Shown: positions 1 to 10,296, numbered from the stretch's first letter. The stretch is 64,000 nt of DNA from Chryseobacterium sp. OSA05B (GCF_019970065.1 NZ_JAHXYH010000002.1:868001-932000), one strand, 5' to 3'. Translations and numbers: made by a program. Notes: generated from the sequence alone by a model not told the origin.

Positions 1-984
1 ACTACTGGTATTGTTTACTATTCCCGTATAAGCCACTCTCCCCAACATATCATATTTGGTCATCAGCCATTTGTTTTGTGAGGCCATCACAGCATCCTGA
101 GTAAGAAGTAGTCGGTCTGCTTTATCGTACACCATATATTCCCAGCCTTTGCCCGGAAGTTTCTTTTCTACAAGCCTGCCTCTTCCATCATAGCGGTATT
201 GATAGCACAAATCATTCAATAAAGTTTCTGTTATAGCTTTGTTGACAGCCAATGGCGGAACGACCACAGCCAGCTGATTATATTCGTTATAAACATAGTA
301 GGTATCTGCATAATCTGTTTCATTGAGCATTTTTCTCACCAAAACGGTTTGTCCCTGACCATTTTTAAACTCTGTTGTATTATTTCCATCTTCATCCAGA
401 ACGGTATTTTTGTACAGTTGGTTAGGTTCGTAGACGGAAAGAGTTAATGTTGTTTTGGTAGCTCCGTTTTCCCAAATTGTATGAGGAACATATTTAAATA
501 CTTCATTGTTTACATTAGCATTGTAATAAAACTTTACAGGTTTATCATTCCAGGCATTTCCAACCTGAGTCTGAAGAAGAATCCTGTCTAATGGAGAGTT
601 TTCCAATACTTTTTCTGAATAGATCTTTTCCGATCCGTAAATATCGGGTTGGGTAGCATTAGCTAATGACGAAGGGACAATTCCTCCATTTTGAGTTCCG
701 GTCTGAGGAACGGGTAGAAAATCATAGATCTGTCTTCCGAACTGGTCGTATTCTATATGAGTAACCACATCTCTTCCTAAAGGCGAGGCTTTTACATTAA
801 CAACCTGTTTGGGTCTTCCAAGACCATCTATATACTGTACGGTTTCAGACGTTTTTGTAGGCTGACCACCGGCATTATAATCAAGATAAGATTTGGAATA
901 CACATAGTTTTCTCCCTGGGTAAGCTGTGCATGAGCTGAATGACCCATCAGCAAAGCCCCGATGGGAATGATTATCTTTTTCAT
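1..984 (-). CDS. DUF6443/RHS-repeat protein, N-terminal part (cut by window edge)
   Basis: The reading frame is open from the ATG at 984 down to base 1, so only about 328 N-terminal residues are visible. It starts with a signal peptide ([20 protein letters not shown]). The region after it ([27 protein letters not shown]) matches the N-terminal DUF6443 domain seen at the head of flavobacterial RHS/YD-repeat proteins. Later stretches ([34 protein letters not shown]) are typical YD repeats. Members of this family are usually very large, with a variable C-terminal tip after an RHS core; that part lies outside the window. The start is 8 bases after the stop of the upstream RHS-like gene, so the two are surely co-transcribed. 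Family assignment is confident; a toxin role is only an inference. Confidence 0.85.
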   Translation of the reverse strand, partial: MKKIIIPIGALLMGHSAHAQLTQGENYVYSKSYLDYNAGGQPTKTSETVQYIDGLGRPKQVVNVKASPLGRDVVTHIEYDQFGRQIYDFLPVPQTGTQNGGIVPSSLANATQPDIYGSEKIYSEKVLENSPLDRILLQTQVGNAWNDKPVKFYYNANVNNEVFKYVPHTIWENGATKTTLTLSVYEPNQLYKNTVLDEDGNNTTEFKNGQGQTVLVRKMLNETDYADTYYVYNEYNQLAVVVPPLAVNKAITETLLNDLCYQYRYDGRGRLVEKKLPGKGWEYMVYDKADRLLLTQDAVMASQNKWLMTKYDMLGRVAYTGIVNNTSS

Positions 985-992
985 GTCTGTGT

Positions 993-3900
993 TTAGTTTT
1001 TATAGTTGTATTGGTATTCTTTCAGCACTTTTCCATTCACGTCAATCACTTTTTCAAGTCTGTTGGCCGTATCGTATTTGTAAAGCTCTCTGATTCCGGA
1101 TGGCGGGGTGATGCTTCTTACTCCAATTAACGGATCGCAGGTATAGGTACTGATCTGATAGCCCGATAATGCAGAATTATTTCTGAACAAATCTAAAGCC
1201 GCAACCAGAGACTGCTCTGAAGCATCGGTACCCAGTTGGGCATCATTATCTGAAGCACTGACAATATTGTCAATTAATGACTGAGCAATATCAGAAAGTT
1301 TAGCTCCTTCGATTTTGGCAATAGGCTGGCTTTTGTTGTAGCCCCAGATCACCGTTGTAGAAATTCCGCTTCTTGTGGTGTATTGCTGTATGTTACCCCT
1401 GGAATCATATTTATCGTAGGTAGCTTCTGTGGAAGGTACATTAGTCTGAAGATCATAAGAAAGCACAGATAGTGGCAGTACAAGAGAAGAGCTGTTGTTC
1501 GTTATCTCCGCTGTTGTTTTTGGATAAATCGTTTCTGTTTTTGATAACGTTTTTGTAGTACTTCCCATAGTTTGAGTGGTTGAAGTTTCCAGAGGAATAG
1601 CTACCATATTCTTACCGATCATCAGCTGGTTGCCTCTTTCATGAGCATATTGATAAGAGGTTTCTGTGACGGTATTGTCTGAACTTTTTACAGACACTGT
1701 TTTCACATTTATAGGCTTGTTAATATCTGTATCATAATATTCAGATTTCGTAACGGTTTCTATGACTTTATTTCCAGGGAAATATTCTGAAGTCTTAGAT
1801 TCTATTTTTTCTACTTTTCCAGAATTAATTCCTATAATTGATTTAGTTAATAAATAATTTTGCACATATATGGGATGTCCCGCTTGATCATAAGTAACCC
1901 TTTTCGGAAACTTTGCTATATCCAAATTTAGAGCAAATCCCATCTGATTAGGATCTGCTGTTATAAAGCCTGCTTTTGGGTTTTTCAGATAATTAAATGC
2001 GTATTTATTGGTTTCAACTTTTAAAGTATCTTTTAATTTATTTAAAATAATATTCTTTTCCAGAAATCCATTTTTCCAGTCATCATAATTTGAATATACA
2101 TTACTATACATCCTATCACTATCTAAATTATTGACCTGCGAAAAAACATTGATATTTTCTCCTAAATCATTGTATTCTGTCACCTGTTTGTAAGTAATAA
2201 TGTCTGAAGAACCGTAGGTATTATAATTGGTACTTGAATTATTTACAACAAGATAGTGTTGTACAGCAGGACCATTTTGTAATTCTACTTCATTTGTTGC
2301 AGTCATCGTATATCTTGTTAGCAATCTGGTATATTGAAAAGGCATATTCAGAACTCCACTACTTTTATTCGTATTGGAAATTGTATCCAAGACTTCGTAT
2401 TTATAATTATATGCATTTACAATATTATTTTCATTTTTATCTTCAATTTTCTTAATCCTAAGTCCACCAATAGAGACATTAGAATTAATGGTATTGAACT
2501 TTCCATATATAACACCTAAAGAATATCCACACTGACATTTACCGGTTCGAGATAAAGATACATTAATTGAAGTACCCTCAACAGGAACTTCAAATTCTGC
2601 AGGTTTTCCATTTGTTCCATAATTAAGGCCATTATATATTGCATTTCCGTAACAGGATGTGTCATGAACCTGATTGGTTTCATCATCTACATTATTTTGG
2701 CAGGTATTCCCAAATGTCAATTTCACTTTTGGGGAATCCTTTCCTTCAAGAAAGTTTGAAGGAATATTAACGGTCTGATTTACATTCCCAAAACCATCAC
2801 TTAGACCTCCTGAAGGTTCACTGAGAACCGTAGCAAAATTGTCGATATACCCCCATTGATAATTTGTTTTCTTAAAAAATTTACTGGCATTTTCATAATA
2901 CAAATTTTTACTTCCACCGGTTGGATACTCGATTTTATTTAAAATACCAATCTGTGTATAAGTAGGATTTGTATTACGGTCTCTTGTATGTCCGGGTTTT
3001 ACTGTAATATTCTCAGATGTAATATCCGTATAAATCTGAGAAGGAAGATTAGCAGAGTTTTCACCGAACGTGGTAGCATTAATATATCCCCAATAATCAT
3101 CATTATTAGAATTACGCGCAGGGAAAGGAATACTTTCATCATAATAGAACTTATAATAATTATTTTGTAATGCATCATAAACATTCGATAACTTCAACCT
3201 AAAGTTTTGAAAGTCATTTCCTGTGTTTGAAGCAAAATAGGAGAAATTCAGCTGATAATTCTTGATGATTTTACCATAATTGTCTTTTACGAGAATCTGT
3301 CGCAATGCCACACCGCCAGGCCCTGCAAGATCTTTTCTTATGTTTGTCCCGTCAGAAAATGGTAAACCGTCATTAGAATAGTTGAAATATATAGCTCCAT
3401 CGGGAAAATTAATTTTTGTAATTAATTTTTCCATATTAACAACATAGCCAATATACCTTTCATAATCAGGTAAAGGTGGTGGGAACAATGCATTTGGATT
3501 GATAACTTTGGTAATGTCAATATTAGCTCTTTCCGTAATACTTTTTTCCTCATAAGAATATGATTTAGCATATTCAAATGAAATTTTCTTATTGTTTGGA
3601 GTTGTTATACTATCTATCTGATAAAGTGTTTGTGAGCCAGAACTTGTACTTCCCGGAACACCTGAGTCTAATAATGTAGAGTTCTTAATACTTAAAAAAT
3701 AAGAAGCCCCGTCCGTACTTACAATTTTAATGTTTTTTTTATTATTTGTAGCAGTAATCAACAGATCCTCATGAGGAATTGTATGTCCTGTATCATTATT
3801 AAAAATAAAGCTTCCTCCTCCGAATGGAAGGGAATAATTGAACATATCGGGTCTTGTATCATATACGCCTTCATAATGATCATCTACTATTTGACGGAAA

Positions 3901-4331
3901 TCATTGTCATACATGCCAATATTTGTAATATTAGAGTATACGGTATTGATATTTTTGGTGTACATTGAAGAATACTTGTCATCTTTATCTACAATATTCT
4001 GGTTGATACTGCCCGGAATATTTAAAGCCCAACCTAAGCCTGCAACACTGGCCACCTCATTTAATTTTATTCCCCCAGTATTATATGACAGGGAAACAGG
4101 AATATTAACTCCATCCACATTCACCGTATAAAAAGGAATATTGATATTGACTTTTCCTCTAAACATATCAACCGGAAGCTTTCCCACTTTGTCCATCGCA
4201 TACGCATTTGCGGAAGTAGGAAAGGCGACAATATTTTTTTTCTGTGTGCTGTTGTCTCCAACTTGGGCAGAGATCTGGCTACTGCATAATATAATAATAC
4301 TGTTGATTATTATCTTAAATATGTTTTTCAT
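993..4331 (-). CDS. Large secreted RHS-like protein
   Basis: Encodes about 1112 residues. I chose the ATG at 4331, which begins a clear signal peptide ([23 protein letters not shown]), over a non-ATG extension at 4376 that would overlap the upstream gene. The mature N-terminus ([20 protein letters not shown], then [21 protein letters not shown] and [19 protein letters not shown]) is the pattern that opens many Bacteroidota RHS proteins and resembles the SpvB/RHS-type beta-rich domain. The C-terminus has RHS-type repeats ([47 protein letters not shown]). There is no T9SS sorting domain and no separate toxin tip. Only 4 bases separate it from the T9SS gene upstream and 8 from the DUF6443 gene downstream. 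It probably forms one secreted RHS unit with the downstream protein; that is inference. Confidence 0.8.
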   Translation of the reverse strand: MKNIFKIIINSIIILCSSQISAQVGDNSTQKKNIVAFPTSANAYAMDKVGKLPVDMFRGKVNINIPFYTVNVDGVNIPVSLSYNTGGIKLNEVASVAGLGWALNIPGSINQNIVDKDDKYSSMYTKNINTVYSNITNIGMYDNDFRQIVDDHYEGVYDTRPDMFNYSLPFGGGSFIFNNDTGHTIPHEDLLITATNNKKNIKIVSTDGASYFLSIKNSTLLDSGVPGSTSSGSQTLYQIDSITTPNNKKISFEYAKSYSYEEKSITERANIDITKVINPNALFPPPLPDYERYIGYVVNMEKLITKINFPDGAIYFNYSNDGLPFSDGTNIRKDLAGPGGVALRQILVKDNYGKIIKNYQLNFSYFASNTGNDFQNFRLKLSNVYDALQNNYYKFYYDESIPFPARNSNNDDYWGYINATTFGENSANLPSQIYTDITSENITVKPGHTRDRNTNPTYTQIGILNKIEYPTGGSKNLYYENASKFFKKTNYQWGYIDNFATVLSEPSGGLSDGFGNVNQTVNIPSNFLEGKDSPKVKLTFGNTCQNNVDDETNQVHDTSCYGNAIYNGLNYGTNGKPAEFEVPVEGTSINVSLSRTGKCQCGYSLGVIYGKFNTINSNVSIGGLRIKKIEDKNENNIVNAYNYKYEVLDTISNTNKSSGVLNMPFQYTRLLTRYTMTATNEVELQNGPAVQHYLVVNNSSTNYNTYGSSDIITYKQVTEYNDLGENINVFSQVNNLDSDRMYSNVYSNYDDWKNGFLEKNIILNKLKDTLKVETNKYAFNYLKNPKAGFITADPNQMGFALNLDIAKFPKRVTYDQAGHPIYVQNYLLTKSIIGINSGKVEKIESKTSEYFPGNKVIETVTKSEYYDTDINKPINVKTVSVKSSDNTVTETSYQYAHERGNQLMIGKNMVAIPLETSTTQTMGSTTKTLSKTETIYPKTTAEITNNSSSLVLPLSVLSYDLQTNVPSTEATYDKYDSRGNIQQYTTRSGISTTVIWGYNKSQPIAKIEGAKLSDIAQSLIDNIVSASDNDAQLGTDASEQSLVAALDLFRNNSALSGYQISTYTCDPLIGVRSITPPSGIRELYKYDTANRLEKVIDVNGKVLKEYQYNYKN

Positions 4332-4335
4332 TTCT

Positions 4336-5937
4336 TTATTTCTTAATAAGTTTAGCATTCGCCGTTTTATTCCCATCCGTCTTTATCGTCACCAGGTAAG
4401 CCCCCTGAATCAGATTCTGAGTACCCAACTTCGTTACCTTATTCTTCGTCTTCAAACTCTGAAGTTGTCTTCCCCCCATATCATACAGCATAATATCCGC
4501 TTCTTTAAACTCGAATCCTATTTCCACATAAGCATAGTCTGATACCGGATTCGGATAAATTTTAATGTCCTGTTTTTCGATTAACTTATTGATCTGACTG
4601 TCTCCCAATTTCACAATCTTCCAGTTCTCTTTTCCAAGTTCTTCTGCGCTGGTTCCTGCCAGAATGATAGAGCCGTCTCTGTTTAATTTAATATCTGAAA
4701 GTCTTTCTTCTTTTTTCCTGGATTCTCCTTTGACATATTTTCTCCACTCTTCATTTCCATCCTGATTCAAATACAGCATCCAGAATGTTTCGTCATCTGT
4801 TTCTATTTTTCCCTCTGCCTGTGTATAGCCACCTAAAAGAATTCCTTTTGAAGATTTATCATCTGCAGAATGAAGGACGCTCATTCCCATTAAAATATCC
4901 CGGTTCTTGAAATTGAAAGATTTCTGCCAGATCTCATCACCTCTTTCATTTAAAGAGATCAACCATAAATCAGTTCCTTCTTCAATACCTACCGTTTTAT
5001 TTCCTGATCTTTCAGATCTGGATTCTCCACCGATTATGTATCCTGCAGATGTTAAGGCCAATGTTCTGATATGATCATCTCCTTTTCCTCCGAAATTCTT
5101 TTCCCATTCTACTTTTCCGGTTTTGTCAAGCTTGACGATCCAGTAGTCTCCTTCACCGAAATTATCAGTAGACTTAGCGCTTCGGGATACAGGATACGAG
5201 GTTGCCGAAGAAGACTTATCACCAGAACCCGAAACCCGGATCTCGGAACTCCTCGAGTAAATTCCTAACAACGCGCCACCGTCTCTCGTAGGAATCATCT
5301 TTTCAACTTCATCCAAACCTTTTCCACCCAAAACAGTTTCAGAAAGTACTTTTCCATTTTTATCCAATCTGGAAATCCAAACATCTTTTGATCCGTACCC
5401 TTTAGATGAGTTTTGAACATTTCCGGTGACAAAAAATCCAAGATCCGTAGTTTGAATAACTGACCTGGCTTCCTCATCAGAAGCACTTCCCAATGTTTTC
5501 TGCCATAGCTCATCTCCGAATTCATTGATTCTGATCAGCCAGATATCAGATCCTCCTTTGGAATCTTCTTTTTTATCTAATCCTTTTCCGGAATAAGAAG
5601 TTCCGGCCAATAGAAATCCTCCTTCCTGAGTAGCTACAGAAGCTGAGAGGTAGTCATGATTTTGCCCTGAGAAATATTTCTCCCAGATCTGTTCACCTTG
5701 TTGGTTCAGTTTAATTAAATGGAAATCGTAACCGTTATTTTGCTTACTGCCTTCAGCCTGAAGCTTACTGCTGTGTATAGAGCTTCCGGAAATAAGATAT
5801 TGCTGATCAATAGTCGTGGTCACTTGGCTTAGAAAATTCTGTGTAGAAGATTTAATGTCTTTCTGCCACAATACTTCCTGGGCAGAAAGCCCCAGAAGCG
5901 TGCATAAGGTCAATGCACCGGAATAGAATCTCTTCAT
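4336..5937 (-). CDS. T9SS type A sorting-domain protein with propeller-like repeats
   Basis: Encodes 533 residues with a signal peptide (MKRFYSGALTLCTLLGLSAQ). The body has at least six copies of a repeat of about 50-60 residues with the theme W-K-x-hydrophobic-GG-x3-D, then a DGG...GxSxS turn (e.g. WQKTLGSASDEEARSVIQTT, WEKNFGGKGDDHIRTLALTS), as in beta-propeller surface proteins. The last ~75 residues (IYPNPVSDYAYVEIGFEF ... GAYLVTIKTDG ... AKLIKK) are a type A T9SS sorting domain, so the protein should pass the outer membrane through PorSS/T9SS. It is the first gene of a three-gene cassette with two RHS-type proteins. Function unknown; adhesion or presentation of the RHS partners is inference. 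Confidence 0.85.
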   Translation of the reverse strand: MKRFYSGALTLCTLLGLSAQEVLWQKDIKSSTQNFLSQVTTTIDQQYLISGSSIHSSKLQAEGSKQNNGYDFHLIKLNQQGEQIWEKYFSGQNHDYLSASVATQEGGFLLAGTSYSGKGLDKKEDSKGGSDIWLIRINEFGDELWQKTLGSASDEEARSVIQTTDLGFFVTGNVQNSSKGYGSKDVWISRLDKNGKVLSETVLGGKGLDEVEKMIPTRDGGALLGIYSRSSEIRVSGSGDKSSSATSYPVSRSAKSTDNFGEGDYWIVKLDKTGKVEWEKNFGGKGDDHIRTLALTSAGYIIGGESRSERSGNKTVGIEEGTDLWLISLNERGDEIWQKSFNFKNRDILMGMSVLHSADDKSSKGILLGGYTQAEGKIETDDETFWMLYLNQDGNEEWRKYVKGESRKKEERLSDIKLNRDGSIILAGTSAEELGKENWKIVKLGDSQINKLIEKQDIKIYPNPVSDYAYVEIGFEFKEADIMLYDMGGRQLQSLKTKNKVTKLGTQNLIQGAYLVTIKTDGNKTANAKLIKK

Positions 5938-5979
5938 CTATTTGTGTTTAAATTAATATTAGTTTTATAAATAGCGCGA

Positions 5980-5987
5980 CAAATTTA
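5980..5987 (-). promoter_or_regulatory. Bacteroidota -7 element for the T9SS/RHS cassette
   Basis: On the minus strand this reads TAAATTTG, a full match to TAnnTTTG, about 42 bases upstream of the ATG at 5937. No good -33 TTG was found at the expected spacing. The rest of the gap 5938-6258 shows no gene. Confidence 0.4.
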
Positions 5988-6195
5988 ACAATTTTTAACA
6001 TATATAAAGCTCTCTAAACTGAGATTTAATAATGAATTTTATCAGTCTTTGTATGTTTGTTAATAATGTTATAGGTTAATGATGCAAAGATATCATGTGA
6101 CTGCGACAGAACGTGACGTATTACAATGAGAGATGACCGGCGCTTGAGTGATGATGATAGAAAGAACTTATATAAAGGAAATTTGAGATGAAAAC

Positions 6196-6226
6196 AAAAA
6201 AAAGAGAAACTGAAGCTTCCCTTTTA
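6196..6226 (-). terminator. Weak possible terminator after the DUF2314 gene
   Basis: On the minus strand, AAAGGGAA and TTTCTCTTT can form an imperfect G-U-containing stem around GCTTCAG, followed by a run of eight T. It lies about 33 bases after the stop codon at 6259. The pairing is poor, so confidence is low. Confidence 0.3.
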
Positions 6227-6258
6227 TATAGACTGTATTTTAATTTAAAGTTGTGTTT

Positions 6259-7077
6259 TTACCCCTGTAAAACCGGAATAATATGCTCCCATTGCAGCTG
6301 TTGCGCATAATCAAGGGCTGTTTTTCCGTTTTTCGATTTTACATTTTTGTCGGCTCCGGCTTCTAAAGCAATTTTTACAGATGTTAAATTTCCGGCAATC
6401 GTTTCTCTGTGAAGAAGAGTAAGGCCATTATCATCTGTATGGGCCAATTCATCGGGATATTCCTGTAGAAATTTCACGAATTCACCTTCCATATTTCTGC
6501 TCATAGGATGCTCTGTCAGATTTTCCGGTTTTTCCTTCTGCTCGTTCACGACGAGTATTTCATTGAAATCTCCGAAATCAAGCTGCCATGCATCATCATG
6601 CTCCTTTCTTTCATCTTCGGGCATATCGGCACGCATTTTATGAATCGTAAATCCGCCGTAAGTTTTCGGTAAAGGATTTTCAGATGAAGAGAACAGTTTG
6701 GAAAGGCCTTTCGGTTTCTTGGCTGCAGGCGTAATGGCAAACAACCAGTCGCTGATCTTGTTCAGGGGGATTTCAAAATAATCTCCGGCCTGTATATTGG
6801 TAAGTTCGTTAGGTTCGTTGATCAGAAATCCGCTTACGGTATCGCCATCAAAATCTATTTCATTGATCCACATGTGTTCCACAGTGTTTTCTCCCGTTTC
6901 AGGATCTTTCTGGCTGAATGATGCCTTCACACAGGCCAGATCAAGGCCCGGTATAATTCTTCTGTTTTCCCAGGACTGCTCCCGCCAGAAATATTTAAAG
7001 GTTTCTCTTGCTTTTTCATACGCTTCGATCATTTTAGGATCTTTCCCATCGGTAAATATAAACGAATTCTCTTCCAT
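6259..7077 (-). CDS. DUF2314 domain protein with C-terminal ankyrin repeats
   Basis: Encodes 272 residues from the ATG at 7077; an upstream TTG at 7122 would add 15 residues but looks less natural. Residues ~1-115 hold the DUF2314 signature (AYEKARETFKYFWRE, then ENRRIIPGLDLACVKASF, and later NEPNELTNIQAGDYFEIPL). The C-terminal ~75 residues contain ankyrin-type helices and loops (DDNGLTLLHRETIAGNLTSV, LEAGADKNVKSKNGKTALDY). No signal peptide, so it is probably cytoplasmic. The DUF2314-ankyrin pairing is recurrent in Bacteroidota and proteobacteria but has no assigned biochemical role. It sits upstream of the RHS cassette and among other small unknown genes on the same strand. Confidence 0.8.
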   Translation of the reverse strand: MEENSFIFTDGKDPKMIEAYEKARETFKYFWREQSWENRRIIPGLDLACVKASFSQKDPETGENTVEHMWINEIDFDGDTVSGFLINEPNELTNIQAGDYFEIPLNKISDWLFAITPAAKKPKGLSKLFSSSENPLPKTYGGFTIHKMRADMPEDERKEHDDAWQLDFGDFNEILVVNEQKEKPENLTEHPMSRNMEGEFVKFLQEYPDELAHTDDNGLTLLHRETIAGNLTSVKIALEAGADKNVKSKNGKTALDYAQQLQWEHIIPVLQG

Positions 7078-7223
7078 TGTGATTGGTTGATAGTTAACAG
7101 TTGATAATGATGCCGGGTTCAAAAGTGTTCTGAATCACTCTTAAACCCGGCATATTTTATTTGACTAAATTACGAAAAATATAAACTAATGTTTGATTTT
7201 TTTCGGTAAAATTTTACTGTATT

Positions 7224-7862
7224 TTATTCTTTTTCTGCCATTTTTGGAAGCAGGGCAGCTGTTTTGTAATAACTTATATCTGCATCGATTCTGTTCTGCA
7301 GATTTTTAAAAGTAGCGTATTCATAATGTTCCCATTCCTCGTCATTATCAGGGTTAGGTGTTTTATCTATTGCCAGCTCCAGTTTTCCGTCTTCCTGATA
7401 GCTGAATTCAATGGCTGCATATTTTTCACCGTTTTCATCAGAAGCATACCAGCACTTGGTTGTTCTTTCCGGTATCGGTTGAAGCGTTTCATTATCAAGA
7501 ATTTGAGAACAGATGAAATTTTCAGGATCATTACGATAAAAAACGGTCTTTGAAACCAAAGGTTTTTCATCTACGGCGAGTGAATACATTTTGTTGGTGG
7601 CAATAATGAAGTCTCCCGCAGATTCTCTTTTCTCAATATCAAAAAGATCGGATTTTTCTTTGAGGTAGTTCACAATCTGCGCCTCATCTTCATCTGGGCT
7701 CATAAAATAATTGATGCTGTATATTTCATCTTCAGCGAGAAACTCGATCTCTTTGAGCACCTCAGACTCTTTTTCATAATAATATAAGTGATAGTCGTCT
7801 AATTTTTCAGCTTTTGCTTTTGAAATAACTTCTCCAAAAATGTTTTTGTATACTTTTTTCAT
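7224..7862 (-). CDS. Hypothetical acidic cytoplasmic protein
   Basis: Encodes 212 residues starting MKKVYKNIFGEVISKAKA. I do not recognise a family. It has no signal peptide and no membrane segment, is rich in Glu/Asp/Tyr, and appears to be mixed alpha/beta. It lies between the DUF2314-ankyrin gene (146 bases away) and another unknown gene, all on the minus strand. Its size, acidity and location near RHS genes are like those of immunity proteins, but nothing in the sequence proves that. Confidence 0.65.
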   Translation of the reverse strand: MKKVYKNIFGEVISKAKAEKLDDYHLYYYEKESEVLKEIEFLAEDEIYSINYFMSPDEDEAQIVNYLKEKSDLFDIEKRESAGDFIIATNKMYSLAVDEKPLVSKTVFYRNDPENFICSQILDNETLQPIPERTTKCWYASDENGEKYAAIEFSYQEDGKLELAIDKTPNPDNDEEWEHYEYATFKNLQNRIDADISYYKTAALLPKMAEKE

Positions 7863-8137
7863 GTTAGTCGTTTATTGTAGGTTGTGTTATCATTGTGTTT
7901 GTGTCAATAGAAATTGTGAATATCTTACACATCCTGAAATCCCACTGCCTTTAGATGGAATAATCCGGCATTGGTTAAGTTGGCTTTAGGAATTTTATGC
8001 AATTTCATGCATTATTTTTTCCAGAACTATTGTATCTGAAGGGTTAAGCCGGTTAAATGTACAGTTGTGATAGAAATTCGGTAATAGTGTAGGATACACA
8101 TGTCTTTAGCGGAATCGGTAACCGCCGTATGAGGATA

Positions 8138-8245
8138 TTACGGTTTTATTCTGGTGGTCTGGATGACGTACCATTTGTATTTTTTACCATAAGCATGGAT
8201 GCTGTCTACGAGCCTAAAATTCTCGTCTCTGTATTCAGTTTTCAT
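8138..8245 (-). CDS. Possible 35-residue ORF or gene remnant
   Basis: An ATG at 8245 opens a 35-codon frame (begins MKTEYRDENFRLVDSIHAYG) ending with TAA at 8138. The composition is protein-like (charged, Lys/Tyr-rich, ending YVIQTTRIKP), but it is short and no ribosome-binding or promoter signal decides it. It lies in the 426-base gap 7863-8288, where I see no other gene. It may be a true small protein or the remains of a larger gene. Confidence 0.3.
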   Translation of the reverse strand: MKTEYRDENFRLVDSIHAYGKKYKWYVIQTTRIKP

Positions 8246-8288
8246 GGAGTGGGTTTTTGTGTGTTCAAATATATTTAAAATCAGAGAA

Positions 8289-9131
8289 TTAAAGAATCAT
8301 ATCTGAGTTTTTATAATAAGGATTTTTTGATAAGAAGTCCGGGTATGTCATTTCCATCTCTGAAGCATATACATATGGAGTCTCCGGATTACTGTTCTCA
8401 ATAGCGGAAAACCCGCCATTATGATCATATAAAAGCTCAACGCTGTACCCGAGTTGTTCATCAAAATAATATTTTCTGATGATCACCTCCGATCCTCCCT
8501 GGAAGTAATTTTCTTCCTTTTCATAAATCATCCGGTCATTCCTGTCATAAAGGCTGGTAAGATAGAATTCATCATTTTTCCCCTTGCTGTAGCTTGTGCT
8601 GAACTCTTTTCTGTATTCGCCGATATTTTCAGTTCTTATCAGAGAAAAATCCACTTCATGGAATGTTTTTACCAAAGCTGAAACGATGTCCTCTTCAGAC
8701 TCATATTTTTTTAAATAGTAATTGAATTCGGAATACTTATCTACAGTAGCTTGGTCAAGGGGAGGCATATGTAAGAAATCTTTCCATAAAAGAAGCAGCT
8801 GTTTCAGATCTGAAAAAGGAATTTCCTGCAGTTGTTTTTTCTCAGGATCAATATCTTCAAACAGGGCAGAAGTATCTGTGTATCTCATGGTAAGGAAATC
8901 AAGATAGATCTCCATACAATATGCAGGATCATAGAAGCCTTCCGAAATAATAGAATCAATCTCTGAAACCATTTCATCAATGCTTTCGTCATCTTTAAAA
9001 CGGCTTAGAAAATATCCAAGGAAATCATTGTCCACACGATGTATGGCTATTTTCATATTAACCGTCTTATCACCTGGAAAAGTGAAGGGACGGTCTACAA
9101 AAAAAAGCTTGTATTGTTCTAGAATCTGCAT
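8289..9131 (-). CDS. Hypothetical protein
   Basis: Encodes 280 residues (MQILEQYKLFFVDRPFTFPG ...). No family recognised. There is no signal peptide. The N-terminal half is helical with acidic patches (FKDDESIDEMVSEIDSIISE); the C-terminal half is beta-rich with aromatic residues (YYFDEQLGYSVELLYDHNGG). Its strand and position link it with neighbours of unknown function at 7224 and 9235. An immunity or accessory role near the RHS cassette is speculation. Confidence 0.65.
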   Translation of the reverse strand: MQILEQYKLFFVDRPFTFPGDKTVNMKIAIHRVDNDFLGYFLSRFKDDESIDEMVSEIDSIISEGFYDPAYCMEIYLDFLTMRYTDTSALFEDIDPEKKQLQEIPFSDLKQLLLLWKDFLHMPPLDQATVDKYSEFNYYLKKYESEEDIVSALVKTFHEVDFSLIRTENIGEYRKEFSTSYSKGKNDEFYLTSLYDRNDRMIYEKEENYFQGGSEVIIRKYYFDEQLGYSVELLYDHNGGFSAIENSNPETPYVYASEMEMTYPDFLSKNPYYKNSDMIL

Positions 9132-9234
9132 TTCTTCATGATCTAATATACATTAAAAAAGACATTGAGATCTACACGGTATTAGTTTTAAAAAAAAAAT
9201 TGATTTCTTTTAGTCTGTATGATACTTTTTTAAA

Positions 9235-9663
9235 TTAAACATCTTTTATAAAGTCTTCATATTCATAGTAAAACCTTTCAAAGCCATCCATTTTATCCCA
9301 GAAAAACTCAAAAATTTCCTGCCAGGTATTTTTGTTGTACACGGACACGCCCTGTTTTTCAATCCAGATTTTACTGATCACTTTTCCGTTGTCAAGGGTA
9401 AAATATTCCTCTTTTTGAAAATCTCCTATACAATCTTTCAAAATATCTTCCAAAGACCAGATCTTCTCATAATAAGCATTCCTGAAGATTTCATCCTTCA
9501 TTTCGATATCCAATGACACCTCCGCCTTTTTGTTATCGGCATTAAATTTAAATGACATATCCTTGATCTTCGTATCATAAAGGAGCCATTTTCTGGGAAA
9601 AGACTTTCCAAAAGCCGTCCAAAATTCCTTTTTTAGCTGTTGAGCTTCTTGTTTACTGAACAT
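9235..9663 (-). CDS. DUF4268 domain-containing protein
   Basis: Encodes 142 residues from the ATG at 9663 (MFSKQEAQQLKKEFWTAFGK); a second ATG at 9675 adds only MFVH. The sequence WTAFGKSFPRKWLLYDTKIK followed by DMSFKFNADNKKAEVSLDIE is typical of flavobacterial stand-alone DUF4268 proteins. The same fold occurs at the C-terminus of some restriction/nuclease-like proteins, but the stand-alone form has no known activity. No signal peptide. Confidence 0.8.
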   Translation of the reverse strand: MFSKQEAQQLKKEFWTAFGKSFPRKWLLYDTKIKDMSFKFNADNKKAEVSLDIEMKDEIFRNAYYEKIWSLEDILKDCIGDFQKEEYFTLDNGKVISKIWIEKQGVSVYNKNTWQEIFEFFWDKMDGFERFYYEYEDFIKDV

Positions 9664-9782
9664 GTGAACAAACATAAGAATTTAATGGGAAAAGAGCAAC
9701 GTTATGAATGTTAATGTATCAATTGGAGAAATTAACTTTTTACGATCATCATTCTCCATTTATATAATTCAAACTATTTTCT

Positions 9783-9790
9783 TATTTTTG
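9783..9790 (+). promoter_or_regulatory. -7 element of the Rrf2 gene
   Basis: TATTTTTG matches TAnnTTTG exactly and ends 5 bases before the ATG at 9796, so transcription would begin at or next to the start codon (a leaderless or nearly leaderless mRNA). No -33 TTG at normal spacing was found. Confidence 0.5.
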
Positions 9791-9795
9791 CTGTA

Positions 9796-10203
9796 ATGCT
9801 TTCAAAAAAATCTCAATATGCTTTTAAAGCGCTTTCGTACCTTGTAGAAAAAAGGAATGATGGCCCGGTCCTTATTTCCGAAATTGCGGAACGTAAGAAG
9901 ATCCCTTTAAAGTTTTTAGAAAATATCCTGCTGGAATTAAAAAAAGCAGATATCCTTGACAGTAAAAAAGGAAAGGGAGGAGGATACTTCCTGAGAGAAA
10001 ATCCTGAAAATGTGAAACTGGCCAAAATTATCCGGCTGGTGAATGGTCCTATTGCCATGCTTCCCTGTGTAAGTCTGAACTTCTATGAAAAATGTGAAGA
10101 CTGCAATGAAGACCACTGCGGGCTGCATGACGTACTTATTGAAGTCCGGGACGCATCACTGAATATTCTCGAGAAAAAAACTTTAATGGATCTGGTTGAC
10201 TAA
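9796..10203 (+). CDS. Rrf2-family transcriptional regulator
   Basis: Encodes 135 residues. The N-terminal winged helix-turn-helix is standard Rrf2 (SQYAFKALSYLVEKR, then ISEIAERKKIPLKFLENILL and the wing SKKGKGGGYFL). Four cysteines, Cys91, Cys100, Cys103 and Cys108, cluster in a short segment (CVSLNFYEKCEDCNEDHCGL). In IscR-type Rrf2 proteins a Cys cluster binds an iron-sulfur cluster; the spacing here differs, so Fe-S or zinc are both possible. The gene precedes a TauE/SafE exporter, suggesting control of sulfur or sulfite handling. The exporter has its own promoter in the 185-base gap, so the regulator may act there. Confidence 0.88.
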   Translation: MLSKKSQYAFKALSYLVEKRNDGPVLISEIAERKKIPLKFLENILLELKKADILDSKKGKGGGYFLRENPENVKLAKIIRLVNGPIAMLPCVSLNFYEKCEDCNEDHCGLHDVLIEVRDASLNILEKKTLMDLVD

Positions 10204-10237
10204 CCCGGTCCTTTTTTTTGAATAATTAGTCTACTTT

Positions 10238-10269
10238 TTTGGTAGGATAATATTTTTATTTGATATTTG
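10238..10269 (+). promoter_or_regulatory. Promoter of the TauE/SafE exporter and its leader RNA
   Basis: TTTG at 10238-10241 is followed after 20 bases by GATATTTG at 10262-10269, one mismatch from the -7 consensus TAnnTTTG. The spacing fits Bacteroidota sigma-ABfr promoters. It predicts a start near 10275 and a transcribed leader of about 115 bases before the ATG at 10389. Confidence 0.5.
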
Positions 10270-10296
10270 CAGTAGCCCAAATGACCTAATCACACT

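Noticed and set aside
4332-4376. Upstream start of the RHS-like protein
   Set aside because: It overlaps the preceding gene and hides the signal peptide beginning at 4331.
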